Of a DNA stretch of 42,320 nucleotides, positions 32,166 to 39,980 are shown piece by piece. The position numbers were made by a program, and so were the translations under genes. The notes beneath the pieces are model-generated. The model was not told where the DNA came from. It made no database searches and saw only the letters and a program-made list of their open reading frames with translations. The stretch comes from Burkholderiales bacterium (GTDB lineage: Bacteria; Pseudomonadota; Gammaproteobacteria; Burkholderiales; Burkholderiaceae_E), in the NCBI GenBank assembly GCA_026399875.1, contig JAPLQF010000037.1:1-42320 (forward strand), in the 5' to 3' direction. Position 1 is the stretch's first letter. Each line of letters opens with the position of its first letter.

Positions 32166-33372
32166 AGGCCTGGATGCCGGTCTGGGCACGACCCAGGATG
32201 AGGGCATGGACGTCGTGCGTGCCTTCGTAGGTGTTGACCACTTCGAGGTTGACCAGGTGACGCGCCACACCGAATTCATCGGAGATGCCATTGCCGCCCA
32301 TCATGTCGCGCGCCAGCCGTGCGATGTCGAGTGCCTTGCCGCATGAGTTGCGTTTCATGATCGAGGTGATCTCGACCGAGGCACTGCCTTCGTCTTTCAT
32401 GCGACCAAGACGCAGGCAGCCCTGCAATCCGAGCGTGATCTCGGTCTGCATGTCGGCGAGCTTTTTCTGGATCAACTGATTGGCCGCTAGCGGGCGGCCG
32501 AACTGCTTGCGATCGAGCACATACTGACGCGAGCGGAACCAGCAGTCTTCGGCCGCACCCAGCGCGCCCCAGGCAATACCGTAGCGCGCGCTGTTCAGGC
32601 AGGTGAACGGGCCTTTGAGGCCTTCGACGCCGGGCAACAGCTGGGCATCGGAGGCGAACACGCCATCCATCACGATCTCGCCGGTGATCGAGGCGCGCAG
32701 TCCGACCTTGCCCTGGATCTTGGGCGCCGACAGGCCCTGCATGCCCTTTTCGAGGATGAAGCCCTTGATGCGGCCATCAAAATCCCCACCCTGACATTTG
32801 GCCCAGACCACGAAGACATCGGCGATCGGGCTGTTCGAGATCCACATCTTGGCGCCGGTCAGCAGCCAGCCGCCATCGACCCGTTTGGCGCGGGTTTCCA
32901 TGCTGCCCGGGTCGGAGCCATGATTCGGCTCGGTCAGGCCGAAGCAGCCGATCCATTCGCCAGTGGCAAGCCTGGGCAGGTATTTGCGCCGCTGCGCTTC
33001 GGTGCCGAATTCAAAGATCGGCAGCATCACCAGCGAACTCTGCACGCTCATCATCGAGCGATAGCCCGAGTCGATGCGCTCGACTTCACGGGCGATCAGG
33101 CCATAGGCCACGTAGTTGAGGCCCGGTCCGCCGTATTCGGTGGGAATGGTGGGGCCGAGCAGCCCGAGCTCACCCATCTCGCGAAAGATCCCGATGTCGG
33201 TCTTTTCATGGCGAAACGCTTCGACCACCCGAGGAGCGAGCTTGTCCTGGCAGTAGGCCGCTGCGGCGTCGCGGATCATGCGCTCGTCTTCGGTCAGCTG
33301 GGCGTCAAGCAGCAGGGGGTCATCCCACTTGAAGACGGCCTTCAGGCCACGGGCATTCTCGGGTGCATTCAT
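32158..33372 (-). CDS. gcdH: Glutaryl-CoA dehydrogenase (acyl-CoA dehydrogenase family)
   Basis: A 404-residue flavoprotein that oxidises and decarboxylates glutaryl-CoA to crotonyl-CoA. The substrate-binding Arg region [19 protein letters not shown] is diagnostic for glutaryl-CoA dehydrogenase. [12 protein letters not shown] and [17 protein letters not shown] are FAD-side motifs, and the catalytic Glu is in [20 protein letters not shown] 33372 begins the family N-terminus. It could serve lysine/tryptophan breakdown or aromatic catabolism, but the box route does not pass through glutaryl-CoA. It leads a probable operon with the SDR and the efflux pump. Confidence 0.9.
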   Translation of the reverse strand: MNAPENARGLKAVFKWDDPLLLDAQLTEDERMIRDAAAAYCQDKLAPRVVEAFRHEKTDIGIFREMGELGLLGPTIPTEYGGPGLNYVAYGLIAREVERIDSGYRSMMSVQSSLVMLPIFEFGTEAQRRKYLPRLATGEWIGCFGLTEPNHGSDPGSMETRAKRVDGGWLLTGAKMWISNSPIADVFVVWAKCQGGDFDGRIKGFILEKGMQGLSAPKIQGKVGLRASITGEIVMDGVFASDAQLLPGVEGLKGPFTCLNSARYGIAWGALGAAEDCWFRSRQYVLDRKQFGRPLAANQLIQKKLADMQTEITLGLQGCLRLGRMKDEGSASVEITSIMKRNSCGKALDIARLARDMMGGNGISDEFGVARHLVNLEVVNTYEGTHDVHALILGRAQTGIQAFS

Positions 33373-33560
33373 TGATCGTCCTCGGAAAAGTGGTCGCGCA
33401 GGAGCATGACAAGGCCGGGCAGGCAGCGGCGCGGTCAGGGGCAAGACTGCAATTCTAGTCTGCCGTGCCCTCGGAGTGCTTGCCGATCTGCGCCGGTCTG
33501 CTTGCCAACCGCGACTTGTGCAGTACCATCGACCGGCCGAAAACCACAACGAAGATGCTC

Positions 33561-34109
33561 ATGACCATCGAAACCGCAACGCTTGGAGGCGGCTGCTTCT
33601 GGTGCCTCGAAGCCGTCTACCTCGATCTGGAGGGTGTCACCGGGGTCGAATCAGGCTATGCCGGCGGCCAGATCCGCAATCCGAGCTATGAGCAGATCTG
33701 CGAGGGCAATACCGGTCACGCCGAGGTTGTCAAGATCGACTTCGATACCGATCGCATCAGCTACCGCGACATCCTGCAGATCTTTTTTGCGATCCACGAT
33801 CCGACCACCCTCAACCGTCAGGGCAATGATGTCGGCACGCAATACCGCTCGGTCATCTATACCCATTCCGAGGTTCAGCAGGCCACGGCACAGACGCTGA
33901 TCGACGAACTCGAACGCCAGCGGGTCTTCGACGATCCGATCGTTACCGAAGTGATGGCGGTGCCCGAATACTTTCCCGGCGAGGCCTATCACCAGCGCTA
34001 TTTCGCCCGTAATCCCTACCAGGGCTACTGCATGATGGTGGTGGCACCAAAGGTGGCGAAGTTTCGCAAGCAGTTTGCAAGTCGCCTGATCAAGTCGCCG
34101 GCGCGCTGA
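33561..34109 (+). CDS. msrA: Peptide methionine-S-sulfoxide reductase A
   Basis: A 182-residue enzyme that repairs methionine-S-sulfoxide. The catalytic GGGCFWC motif puts Cys at position 12, followed by a family core with SGYAGG, GHAEVV, FFAIHDPTTLNRQGNDVGTQYRS (shown only in part by HDPTTLNRQGNDVGTQYRS) and FPGEAYHQ. Only the MsrA domain is present. An ATG at 33555 is two codons upstream; 33561 is better spaced from GAAG. It diverges from gcdH across 188 bases. Confidence 0.92.
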   Translation: MTIETATLGGGCFWCLEAVYLDLEGVTGVESGYAGGQIRNPSYEQICEGNTGHAEVVKIDFDTDRISYRDILQIFFAIHDPTTLNRQGNDVGTQYRSVIYTHSEVQQATAQTLIDELERQRVFDDPIVTEVMAVPEYFPGEAYHQRYFARNPYQGYCMMVVAPKVAKFRKQFASRLIKSPAR

Positions 34110-34151
34110 GCTCGGTTTGGCCCCATCAGTTAAAAACGGAAGCCCTGTCAT

Positions 34152-34179
34152 ACTGGAAAAATCGTTTTTTTTCCCCAGT
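34152..34179. other. Imperfect inverted repeat with A and T runs, msrA-lemA gap
   Basis: ACTGG then five A's, a TCG turn, eight T's and CCCCAGT. The arms can pair as ACTGG/CCAGT plus A/T pairs with a small C bulge. It might be a terminator for msrA or an operator; the T-run lies inside the stem rather than after it, so the call is weak. Confidence 0.3.
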
Positions 34180-34239
34180 TAGGGTAAGGTTCGCGCCGCC
34201 GGCTCGTTGAGGCCGGCTCATTTTCTGGAGGCTTTCGTG

Positions 34240-34833
34240 ATGAAGCGCTTGCTCTTGATCCTGTCTGTGGCCCTTGGTTTGAGCGGTTGCGGCTACAACA
34301 ATATCCAGGTCGCCGACGAGACGACCAAGTCGGCCTGGTCCGAGGTGCTCAACCAGTACCAACGCCGTTCCGACCTGATTCCCAACCTGGTCAATACCGT
34401 CAAGGGCTATGCCGCCCAGGAAAAGGACGTGCTGACCCAGGTCACCGAGGCGCGTTCGCGTGTTGGCCAGATCAAGGTTGATCCCTCGAATCCCGAGTCG
34501 CTCAAGCAGTTCGAGTCGGCACAGCGTGACATGGGCAGCGCCCTGTCGCGTCTGCTGGTGGTCTCCGAGAACTATCCCCAGTTGAAGTCGGATCAGAATT
34601 TCCGCGAACTGCAGGCGCAGCTCGAAGGCACCGAGAATCGCATCACCGTGGCGCGCAAGCGTTACATCGATGCGATTCAGGGCTTCAACGTCATGGTTCG
34701 CCAGTTCCCGGTCAACCTGACCGCGATGGTCTTCGGCTACAAGGAGAAGCCCCAGTTTGCGGTCGAAAACGAACGCGAAATCTCGAAGGCGCCGACCGTG
34801 AACTTTGGCGCTCCGGCTCCTGCCAACAAGTAA
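34240..34833 (+). CDS. lemA: LemA family lipoprotein
   Basis: A 197-residue protein with a lipoprotein signal: hydrophobic leader then lipobox LSGC, predicted lipidated Cys near residue 16. The mature part is the helical LemA fold with SEVLNQYQRRSDLIPNLVNTV, a hallmark of the family, and AIQGFNVMVRQFP. ATG 34240 has CTGGAGG 10 bases upstream. It leads a lemA-TPM-TPM cluster that is conserved in many bacteria and thought to act at the envelope, with no established activity. Confidence 0.9.
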   Translation: MKRLLLILSVALGLSGCGYNNIQVADETTKSAWSEVLNQYQRRSDLIPNLVNTVKGYAAQEKDVLTQVTEARSRVGQIKVDPSNPESLKQFESAQRDMGSALSRLLVVSENYPQLKSDQNFRELQAQLEGTENRITVARKRYIDAIQGFNVMVRQFPVNLTAMVFGYKEKPQFAVENEREISKAPTVNFGAPAPANK

Positions 34834-34878
34834 TGAGTCAGGCACGACAGGCGCGTTGAGCGGCTTGACGGCGGCGAC

Positions 34879-35904
34879 ATGACAGCAGCGAATTTTCCGG
34901 CTTTAGATCGCAGGCGAACGCCAGGCGGCGGTCTGTTGGGTGTCGTGCGGGCCTGGCTGCTGCTGCTCACGGCCTGTGCGGCCTTGCTGCTGGCAGGCGG
35001 CGCGGCAGCCCAATCGCTGGTCGCTGTGCCGCCGCTGTCGGCACGCGTGACCGATCTGACCGGAACCCTGTCTGCGGCCCAGAAGGCGCGACTCGAATCT
35101 GAACTGGCCTCGCTCGAGATGCGCAAGGGATCGCAGCTTGTGATCCTGATCGTGCCGACCACCCAGCCCGAGGTCATCGAGGACTATTCGATGCGGGTGG
35201 CAGAGGCCTGGAAGATCGGACGCGGCAAGGAGCGTGCACAGCGCGATACCGGTAACAAGCGCGCCGATGCCATCGACGATGGCGTGCTGATCCTGGTCGC
35301 CAAGAACGATCGCAAGGTCCGCATCGAGGTGGGTTATGGCCTGGAGGGCGCAATTCCGGATGCGATTGCCAAGCGCATCATTTCCGATGGCATCACACCG
35401 CGCTTTCGCGAAGGCGATTTTTTCGGCGGACTCAACGCGGCAGTCGATCTGCTCACGCATCGCATCGACGGCGAGGATCTGCCGGCACCACGCCAGCCTG
35501 GTGCCGGTGCTTCCGAAGAGGGGCCGATGGCCCTGGTGCCGCTGCTGATCGGGTCTTTCATCATCGGTATCGTGGTGTCGCAGATGCTCGGCCGCTTCAT
35601 TGGCGCAGCCGTCGCCGGCGGCGGCGCCGGGATGGCATCGGCCGCGGCCCTGTCGTCGGGTCTGTTCGGTGGCGTGATCGGTGCCGGTATCTTCGCGCTG
35701 GTGCTGGCCGTTGGCGGCAGTCGAGGTGGCGGCGGCGGCGGGGGAGGCGGACTGCAACCGATGGGTCGCCGAACTTACCGCCAGGGGCCGGTGTTCATCC
35801 CCGGCGGTTTCGGAGGCGGGGACGGCGGTTTCGGCGGAGGCGGCGGGTTTGGTGGGGGCGGCGGAGGCGGTTTCGGTGGGGGAGGGGCTTCCGGTGGATG
35901 GTGA
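34879..35904 (+). CDS. TPM-domain membrane protein with Gly-rich C-terminus
   Basis: A 341-residue envelope protein. A hydrophobic signal/anchor (about 24-44, ending AAAQS) is followed by a TPM domain: VTDLTGTLSAAQKARLESEL, QLVILIVPTTQPE, DDGVLILVAKNDRKVRIEVG and GLEGAIPDAIAKRII. Two hydrophobic stretches at about 215-275 give membrane anchors, and the tail is almost pure Gly/Phe (from about residue 278). TPM proteins are proposed to be phosphatases or photosystem-II-repair related in other taxa; the bacterial role is unsettled. It is 45 bases downstream of lemA. Confidence 0.85.
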   Translation: MTAANFPALDRRRTPGGGLLGVVRAWLLLLTACAALLLAGGAAAQSLVAVPPLSARVTDLTGTLSAAQKARLESELASLEMRKGSQLVILIVPTTQPEVIEDYSMRVAEAWKIGRGKERAQRDTGNKRADAIDDGVLILVAKNDRKVRIEVGYGLEGAIPDAIAKRIISDGITPRFREGDFFGGLNAAVDLLTHRIDGEDLPAPRQPGAGASEEGPMALVPLLIGSFIIGIVVSQMLGRFIGAAVAGGGAGMASAAALSSGLFGGVIGAGIFALVLAVGGSRGGGGGGGGGLQPMGRRTYRQGPVFIPGGFGGGDGGFGGGGGFGGGGGGGFGGGGASGGW

Positions 35905-35914
35905 TCGCGAATCA

Positions 35915-36430
35915 ATGACACCCCGATACGGCCTCTTCCGGTGGCTGTATCACATGTGGATCGGCCCGATGCATGTACGGGCGGTGTTCACCCGTGAGGC
36001 GTTTTTGCGGATCGAGCAGACGATTGCGCAGGGCGAGCGTGAACACCATGCCGAGCTGCGCTTTGCGGCCGAATCGTCTCTTGGAACCTCCGAGTTATGG
36101 CGTGAAGTCAATGCGCGTCAGCGTGCAGTTGATGTGTTCTCGACCCTGCGCATCTGGGATACCCACGATAACAATGGGGTGCTGGTCTATCTGTTGTGGG
36201 CCGACCATGCGATCGAGATCGTGGCCGACCGGGGCGCTACGGCCAGGGTCGATCCGGCGGTCTGGGAGTCTGCCTGCGCGCAGTTTACCAACGCCTGCCG
36301 CGATGGTCGGCATGTCGAGGGCGTGATCTCGGCGATCGACACGATTAATCAGGCGCTCGCCCGAGCGTTTCCGTCGGAAGGAATCGACTCCCCCGACGAG
36401 TTGCCCAACGAGCCCTTGATCCTGCGTTAG
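35915..36430 (+). CDS. Second TPM-domain protein, soluble
   Basis: About 171 residues with a TPM-like domain and no signal peptide: FTREAFLRIEQTIAQGEREH, RAVDVFSTLRIWDTHDNNGV and LVYLLWADHAIEIVADRG. A paired membrane and soluble TPM gene behind lemA is a common arrangement. ATG 35915 has no good ribosome binding site; GTG 35894, with GGAGGGG six bases upstream and overlapping the first TPM gene, is a real alternative. Its stop overlaps that of the convergent HExxH gene. Confidence 0.8.
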   Translation: MTPRYGLFRWLYHMWIGPMHVRAVFTREAFLRIEQTIAQGEREHHAELRFAAESSLGTSELWREVNARQRAVDVFSTLRIWDTHDNNGVLVYLLWADHAIEIVADRGATARVDPAVWESACAQFTNACRDGRHVEGVISAIDTINQALARAFPSEGIDSPDELPNEPLILR

Positions 36431-36951
36431 CGGATGCCGGTGGTGCGTGCCGTCACCGGGGCAATCGATGCCTTGGGTCGGGCGAGCATGATGGAAACGC
36501 CAGCCGGGCCGGTCCGGCTTGACCGTGACCCAGTGTCGATGACTGCCTGCGCTGCAGCGATCGTCATGCGACCGGTCAGCAATGCAAAGCAGGCCTCGGT
36601 GTCCCGCTCGATGCGATACCCGGAGGACAGCGCTCTGGCGGCTTCGTCCAGACGCGCCGCCGCGTTGTGCGGCTCACAAGCCGCGATCTCGGCCTGGAAG
36701 GCTTCGACCTCAACCTTGAGCCGATAGGTCCGGCTGAGGTAGTAGCGGGCCATATGGACGATGGCGCCGCCTCGCCAGAACTGCTTGCAGTGTTCGAGTT
36801 CGTGAATCACGGTCGGTCGGTCTGCAGCAAAATCGGATCGAATGATCACGAATAAACCCATGCTCAGACCGATCAGCCGCCCGGGCATCCGCTCGACGGC
36901 CAGGACTGGCACCGGCAGCACTTTCCAGAGACGTTCCATCAGGATCTTCAT
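36427..36951 (-). CDS. Hypothetical protein with HExxH zinc-peptidase-like motif
   Basis: A 174-residue protein (180 if ATG 36969 is used). The motif IHELEHCKQ (His50, Glu51, His54) has the HExxH form of zinc metalloproteases, and an acidic cluster EVEAFQAE about 30 residues later could supply a third ligand. There is no obvious signal peptide, and the C-terminal 50 residues are low in recognisable features. I do not recognise a named family. Its TAA and the opposing TPM gene's TAG share bases at 36427-36430. Confidence 0.6.
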   Translation of the reverse strand: MKILMERLWKVLPVPVLAVERMPGRLIGLSMGLFVIIRSDFAADRPTVIHELEHCKQFWRGGAIVHMARYYLSRTYRLKVEVEAFQAEIAACEPHNAAARLDEAARALSSGYRIERDTEACFALLTGRMTIAAAQAVIDTGSRSSRTGPAGVSIMLARPKASIAPVTARTTGIR

Positions 36952-37110
36952 GCGAAAACAGGTGAGCAATTTTCATGCCGCTGATTTTTGGGGTGCGGCA
37001 AGTCGTTGATCCGAAAGAGTGTGTGATCTGTTGGGTCGCTGTGTGTGAAACCGACTGTAAAGAAAACCGACACTGGCGGGGCAAAGGCCCGGTCTGGGCT
37101 AGGATCGTCC

Positions 37111-38343
37111 ATGGTTAAAGATGCGCTTGTTGGTGAGATGTCGTGCCGGCCTGCAGCGCACGGCCGGGGGCGTCGTCTGATGCTTGGCGGGCTGCTGCTG
37201 GTGTCGATGGCGCTTCATGCGCTGGTACTTGTGCCGTTGTCCGGGCATTTGGGAAGCGCGACGCCCAGGGCGGTTGCGCCACCCGAGCCAATTCGGGTGG
37301 CGCTGCTGCAGCCCGATTCGTCGCTGAGTGATAAGCCGCGGGCCATGTCGCCGGCCAAGCCGATGGCCGATGTTCGTCGGGCGGACACCGCGCCGGCACC
37401 CAGAGCGCTGCCTCCCGCTACCCCGGGTCCGATTGAACCGAGTTCCTCTTCGGTGATCGCCGAGACCGCCTCGGTTGCCAACGAGCCGATCTTGTCGGGC
37501 GATTCGTCGCCTGCGGCGAGTGCGGCGAGTGCGGCGAGTGTACGGGGCGACACCGTCGAGTCGACTGGCGCCCTGCCTTCTGCGTTTCCCGGAATGTTCC
37601 TGGATGTTTCGCCTGAAGGCCCTGCGGGAAGTGGGGTGCCCGGCGGGCTTGCAGCGGGACAGGGCGCCGAAGCGCCGCTGCCAGGCTTGCCCGGGTCGCG
37701 CACTCAGCGTTTCAGGGTTTACTGGGGTGATTTTTCGAAGCAGCAGTCGGTCGCCCGGCTGGAGTACCGGCTGGTCAACCAGGGCGACCGCTACGAGCTT
37801 CGCACCGACGTCCGGGCTGAAGGCCTGATTTCGCTGGTGTATTCGGGCACGCTCAGTCAGGTCAGCGTGGGCAGCCTGGGGCCTGATGGGCTTGAGCCTT
37901 CGCGCTATGTCGAGATTCGCAGCAAGTCTTCCGAGCGTGTGGTCGACTTCGATCGCAAGCTCGGTCAGCTGATGTCGCTCGACGGCAGATCCCCCGTGCC
38001 GATGCCGGTCGGCACCCAGGACAGGCTGTCGGTGTTCTATCAGCTGGGCCTGATGATGCGTCGCGAACCGTCGACGGTGACCGCCGGACAGGTGATCGAC
38101 ATGCCGGTCGCCTCGATGCGTGCGGTTCAGCGTGAGCGATTTGTCGTGGTGGGCGAAGAGATGCTGATGCTGCCAGGCGGCCCGATCCGGGCGCTGCACC
38201 TTCAGCGGCCGGTGCCTGCCGGTAGCCGCGATCCCCGGATCGACCTCTGGTTGGGGTACGATTTCGAGATGATGCCGGTGCGTCTGCGTCTTGAAGAGTC
38301 GGCCGACCGCGTGCTCGATCAGGTGATCGATCGGGCGGGTTGA
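37111..38343 (+). CDS. DUF3108 protein with TonB-like membrane anchor
   Basis: About 410 residues. An N-terminal anchor (LMLGGLLLVSMALHALVLVPL) is followed by a TonB-like PIRVALLQP, then a Pro/Ala/Ser-rich linker (about 70-200) and a C-terminal DUF3108 beta-rich domain starting at FRVYWGDFSKQQSVARLEYR (residues about 205-224) through IDLWLGYDFEMMPVRLRLEE. This fits a periplasm-facing protein tethered to the inner membrane. ATG 37111 has AGGA upstream; a GTG at 37045 is in frame. The function of DUF3108 is not established. Confidence 0.8.
   Translation: MVKDALVGEMSCRPAAHGRGRRLMLGGLLLVSMALHALVLVPLSGHLGSATPRAVAPPEPIRVALLQPDSSLSDKPRAMSPAKPMADVRRADTAPAPRALPPATPGPIEPSSSSVIAETASVANEPILSGDSSPAASAASAASVRGDTVESTGALPSAFPGMFLDVSPEGPAGSGVPGGLAAGQGAEAPLPGLPGSRTQRFRVYWGDFSKQQSVARLEYRLVNQGDRYELRTDVRAEGLISLVYSGTLSQVSVGSLGPDGLEPSRYVEIRSKSSERVVDFDRKLGQLMSLDGRSPVPMPVGTQDRLSVFYQLGLMMRREPSTVTAGQVIDMPVASMRAVQRERFVVVGEEMLMLPGGPIRALHLQRPVPAGSRDPRIDLWLGYDFEMMPVRLRLEESADRVLDQVIDRAG
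37513..37539 (+). repeat. Three 9-base tandem repeats in the DUF3108 linker
   Basis: GCGGCGAGT repeated three times, in frame, encoding Ala-Ala-Ser repeats of the flexible linker. It is probably a slippage-prone site that changes linker length without frameshift. Confidence 0.85.
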
Positions 38344-38464
38344 GTCAAGATCACGGCGGCGCGGTCGGTCGGCGACGGCAGCATCGACCCGCAGCCGATC
38401 AGTCCGGGTCCGCATGGCCCGAGGCCGCATTCCATGCATGTCTGCAGTAATTCAGGAGTCGTAA

Positions 38465-38878
38465 ATGGCTGACACCGATGACCGCCCAGGCGGACTCAAT
38501 GTGCTCGGCGGGCCCTTGCTGGCCTGCTCGTACGATCCGCTGACCGGCTTTTTCCGCGATGGCTGCTGCGAGACTGGCGTCGACGATGTCGGCAGCCACA
38601 CGGTGTGCGCACGCGTCACCGCCGACTTCCTGGCCTTCAGCAGAAGCCGCGGCAACGATCTGTCCACGCCCCGGCCCGAATACCGCTTCAAGGGTCTGGT
38701 CGAAGGCGATCGCTGGTGTTTGTGCGCCGCGCGCTGGTTAGAAGCCTACGAAGCAGGCATGGCGCCGCCGGTGGTGCTCGAGTCGACCCACGAGATGGCG
38801 CTTCGCATCGTGCCGCTGCAGGCGCTGCTCGCCCATGCCTGGGGTCAGCGCCCCGAGCGCCATCGCAACGCCGACTGA
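38465..38878 (+). CDS. DUF2237 family protein
   Basis: A 137-residue small soluble protein of the DUF2237 family, recognisable from NVLGGPLLACSYDPLTGFFRDGCC, split as NVLGG, L-x-x-C-S, P-L-T-G-F-x-R-D-G-x-C, and from C-A-R-V-T-x-x-F-L-x-F-S-x-x-x-G-N-D-L-S-T-P. It has several conserved Cys residues. Its function is unknown. ATG 38465 has CAGGAG eight bases upstream. Confidence 0.85.
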   Translation: MADTDDRPGGLNVLGGPLLACSYDPLTGFFRDGCCETGVDDVGSHTVCARVTADFLAFSRSRGNDLSTPRPEYRFKGLVEGDRWCLCAARWLEAYEAGMAPPVVLESTHEMALRIVPLQALLAHAWGQRPERHRNAD

Positions 38879-38902
38879 TCGATCGACCCGGACAACGCCG
38901 CC

Positions 38903-39553
38903 ATGAAACTGATGATCGTGCCAGTGACCCCTTTTCAGCAGAACTGCTCGATCCTGGTCGATGAGACCACCGGGCAGGCGGTGGCGATCGACCCGGGCGG
39001 CGACCTCGACCGGATCGACGAGGCACTCAAGACCGCCGGCGGCAAGCTCGAGAAGGTCCTGCTGACCCATGGGCATATCGATCATTGCGGTCAGGCCGCC
39101 GAGTTTGCGCGCCGCCATGGCGTGAAGATCGAGGGGCCTCATATTGATGACAAGTTCTGGATCGATCAGCTGCCCGCCCAGGGGCAGCGCTTTGGCATGC
39201 CGCCGCTGGAGGCCTTCGAGTCTGATCGCTGGCTGAACGACGGCGATACCGTGCATTTCGGCAATATCGATCTGAAAGTGGCCCACTGCCCGGGACACAC
39301 CCCGGGTCATGTGGTGTTCTTCCAGCCCGAGACCCGGTTGGCAGTGGTCGGCGATGTGCTCTTTCAGGGCTCGATCGGACGCACTGACTTTCCGCGTGGC
39401 AACCACCAGCAGCTGCTCGACTCGATCGTCCAGCGATTATGGCCGATGGGCGACGACGTTGCTTTCGTGCCAGGCCATGGCCCGATGTCGACTTTCGGCG
39501 ATGAACGAGCGAGCAATCCGTTCGTGAGTGACGAGGCGCTCGGGGCGAACTAG
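38903..39553 (+). CDS. MBL-fold hydrolase, glyoxalase-II-like
   Basis: A 216-residue metallo-beta-lactamase-fold enzyme. The two-metal site is complete: THGHIDH near residue 54, a His in AHCPGHTPGH, Asp in VVGDVLF and the final VPGHGP. Length and the N-terminus (VTPFQQNCSIL) match the YcbL-like group that cleaves glutathione thioesters. The substrate is not proven. It starts 24 bases after the DUF2237 gene and is likely cotranscribed. Confidence 0.88.
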   Translation: MKLMIVPVTPFQQNCSILVDETTGQAVAIDPGGDLDRIDEALKTAGGKLEKVLLTHGHIDHCGQAAEFARRHGVKIEGPHIDDKFWIDQLPAQGQRFGMPPLEAFESDRWLNDGDTVHFGNIDLKVAHCPGHTPGHVVFFQPETRLAVVGDVLFQGSIGRTDFPRGNHQQLLDSIVQRLWPMGDDVAFVPGHGPMSTFGDERASNPFVSDEALGAN

Positions 39554-39615
39554 CCCCGTTCTATTGCCATCCGGGTTCTCCGGAGGGGCTCCACGCGGAA
39601 AAGCGTGAGATTTTT
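39552..39615 (+). terminator. Hairpin cluster at the end of the MBL hydrolase gene
   Basis: Two nested stems overlap the stop codon region: AGCCCC (39552-39557) with GGGGCT (39585-39590), and inside it CCGG-GTTCT-CCGG. They are followed by CACGC-GGAAAA-GCGTG (39592-39607) and then AGATTTTT. The last hairpin plus T-run is a plausible weak terminator. Confidence 0.45.
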
Positions 39616-39654
39616 CATGTCGGTGAGTTTTACAGTCGGGCCTTTCAGGGGCCT
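39604..39654 (+). promoter_or_regulatory. Enhancer-like repeat copy 1 upstream of the PEP-CTERM gene
   Basis: The element contains GTGAGATTTTTC, then TGTCGGTGAGTTTTACAG (39618-39635), then TTTCAGGGG. It matches copy 2 over about 50 bases with small gaps. It lies about 280 bases upstream of the sigma-54 promoter, a workable distance for an enhancer-binding activator. Confidence 0.5.
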
Positions 39655-39817
39655 GCTGTGCCTTTGCGCGCTTGAGCCCGGATCTCGGTTGAATTGACTT
39701 GGCTTGCGGGTCAATAAGCGAGGTTTCCCATCCGGAAGGATTGGTTTTTTGCGTTTGGGATCGAAGGGGTTTGAGGAAAATCGAAGGCTGTGAAATCAAA
39801 AGCGGTCGGGGTCGTAA

Positions 39818-39872
39818 AGGTGTGATTTTCCTCACGTCGGCGGTTCTTACAGAGCATCCAGTGTTCAGAGGG
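39818..39872 (+). promoter_or_regulatory. Enhancer-like repeat copy 2 upstream of the PEP-CTERM gene
   Basis: GTGTGATTTTCC, CGTCGGCGGTTCTTACAG (39835-39852) and TTCAGAGGG. It shares GTCGG and TTACAG cores with copy 1 (13 of 18 bases in the core) and starts 217 bases after it. It ends about 40-60 bases before the -24 element, the classic place for a sigma-54 activator site. Confidence 0.5.
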
Positions 39873-39913
39873 TTTGTTTTTCTAAAGCTATGAAATTAAA
39901 GTACATTTCTGTC

Positions 39914-39930
39914 TGGCATGACTTGTGCTT
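39914..39930 (+). promoter_or_regulatory. Sigma-54 (RpoN) promoter for the PEP-CTERM gene
   Basis: TGGCATGACTTGTGCTT has the invariant GG (39915-39916) and GC (39927-39928) separated by exactly ten bases, and is close to the consensus TGGCAC-N5-TTGCW. Transcription would begin near 39940, giving a 40-base leader with AGAGG before ATG 39981. Apart from this promoter and the two repeats, the 427 bases between 39554 and 39980 contain no convincing gene. Confidence 0.7.
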
Positions 39931-39980
39931 ATTGATTCGTACGCCATATCGGCGCCTAAAAATTCTAGATAGAGGTCGAA

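Noticed and set aside
35750..35900. Gly-rich repeat as a separate repeat element or CRISPR-like array
   Set aside because: It is the in-frame Gly/Phe-rich tail of the TPM protein with no regular spacers.
39699..39893. A 64-codon plus-strand frame in the region before the PEP-CTERM gene
   Set aside because: It lies across one of the upstream repeats, has no ribosome binding site and no protein-like pattern; the region is better explained as regulatory.
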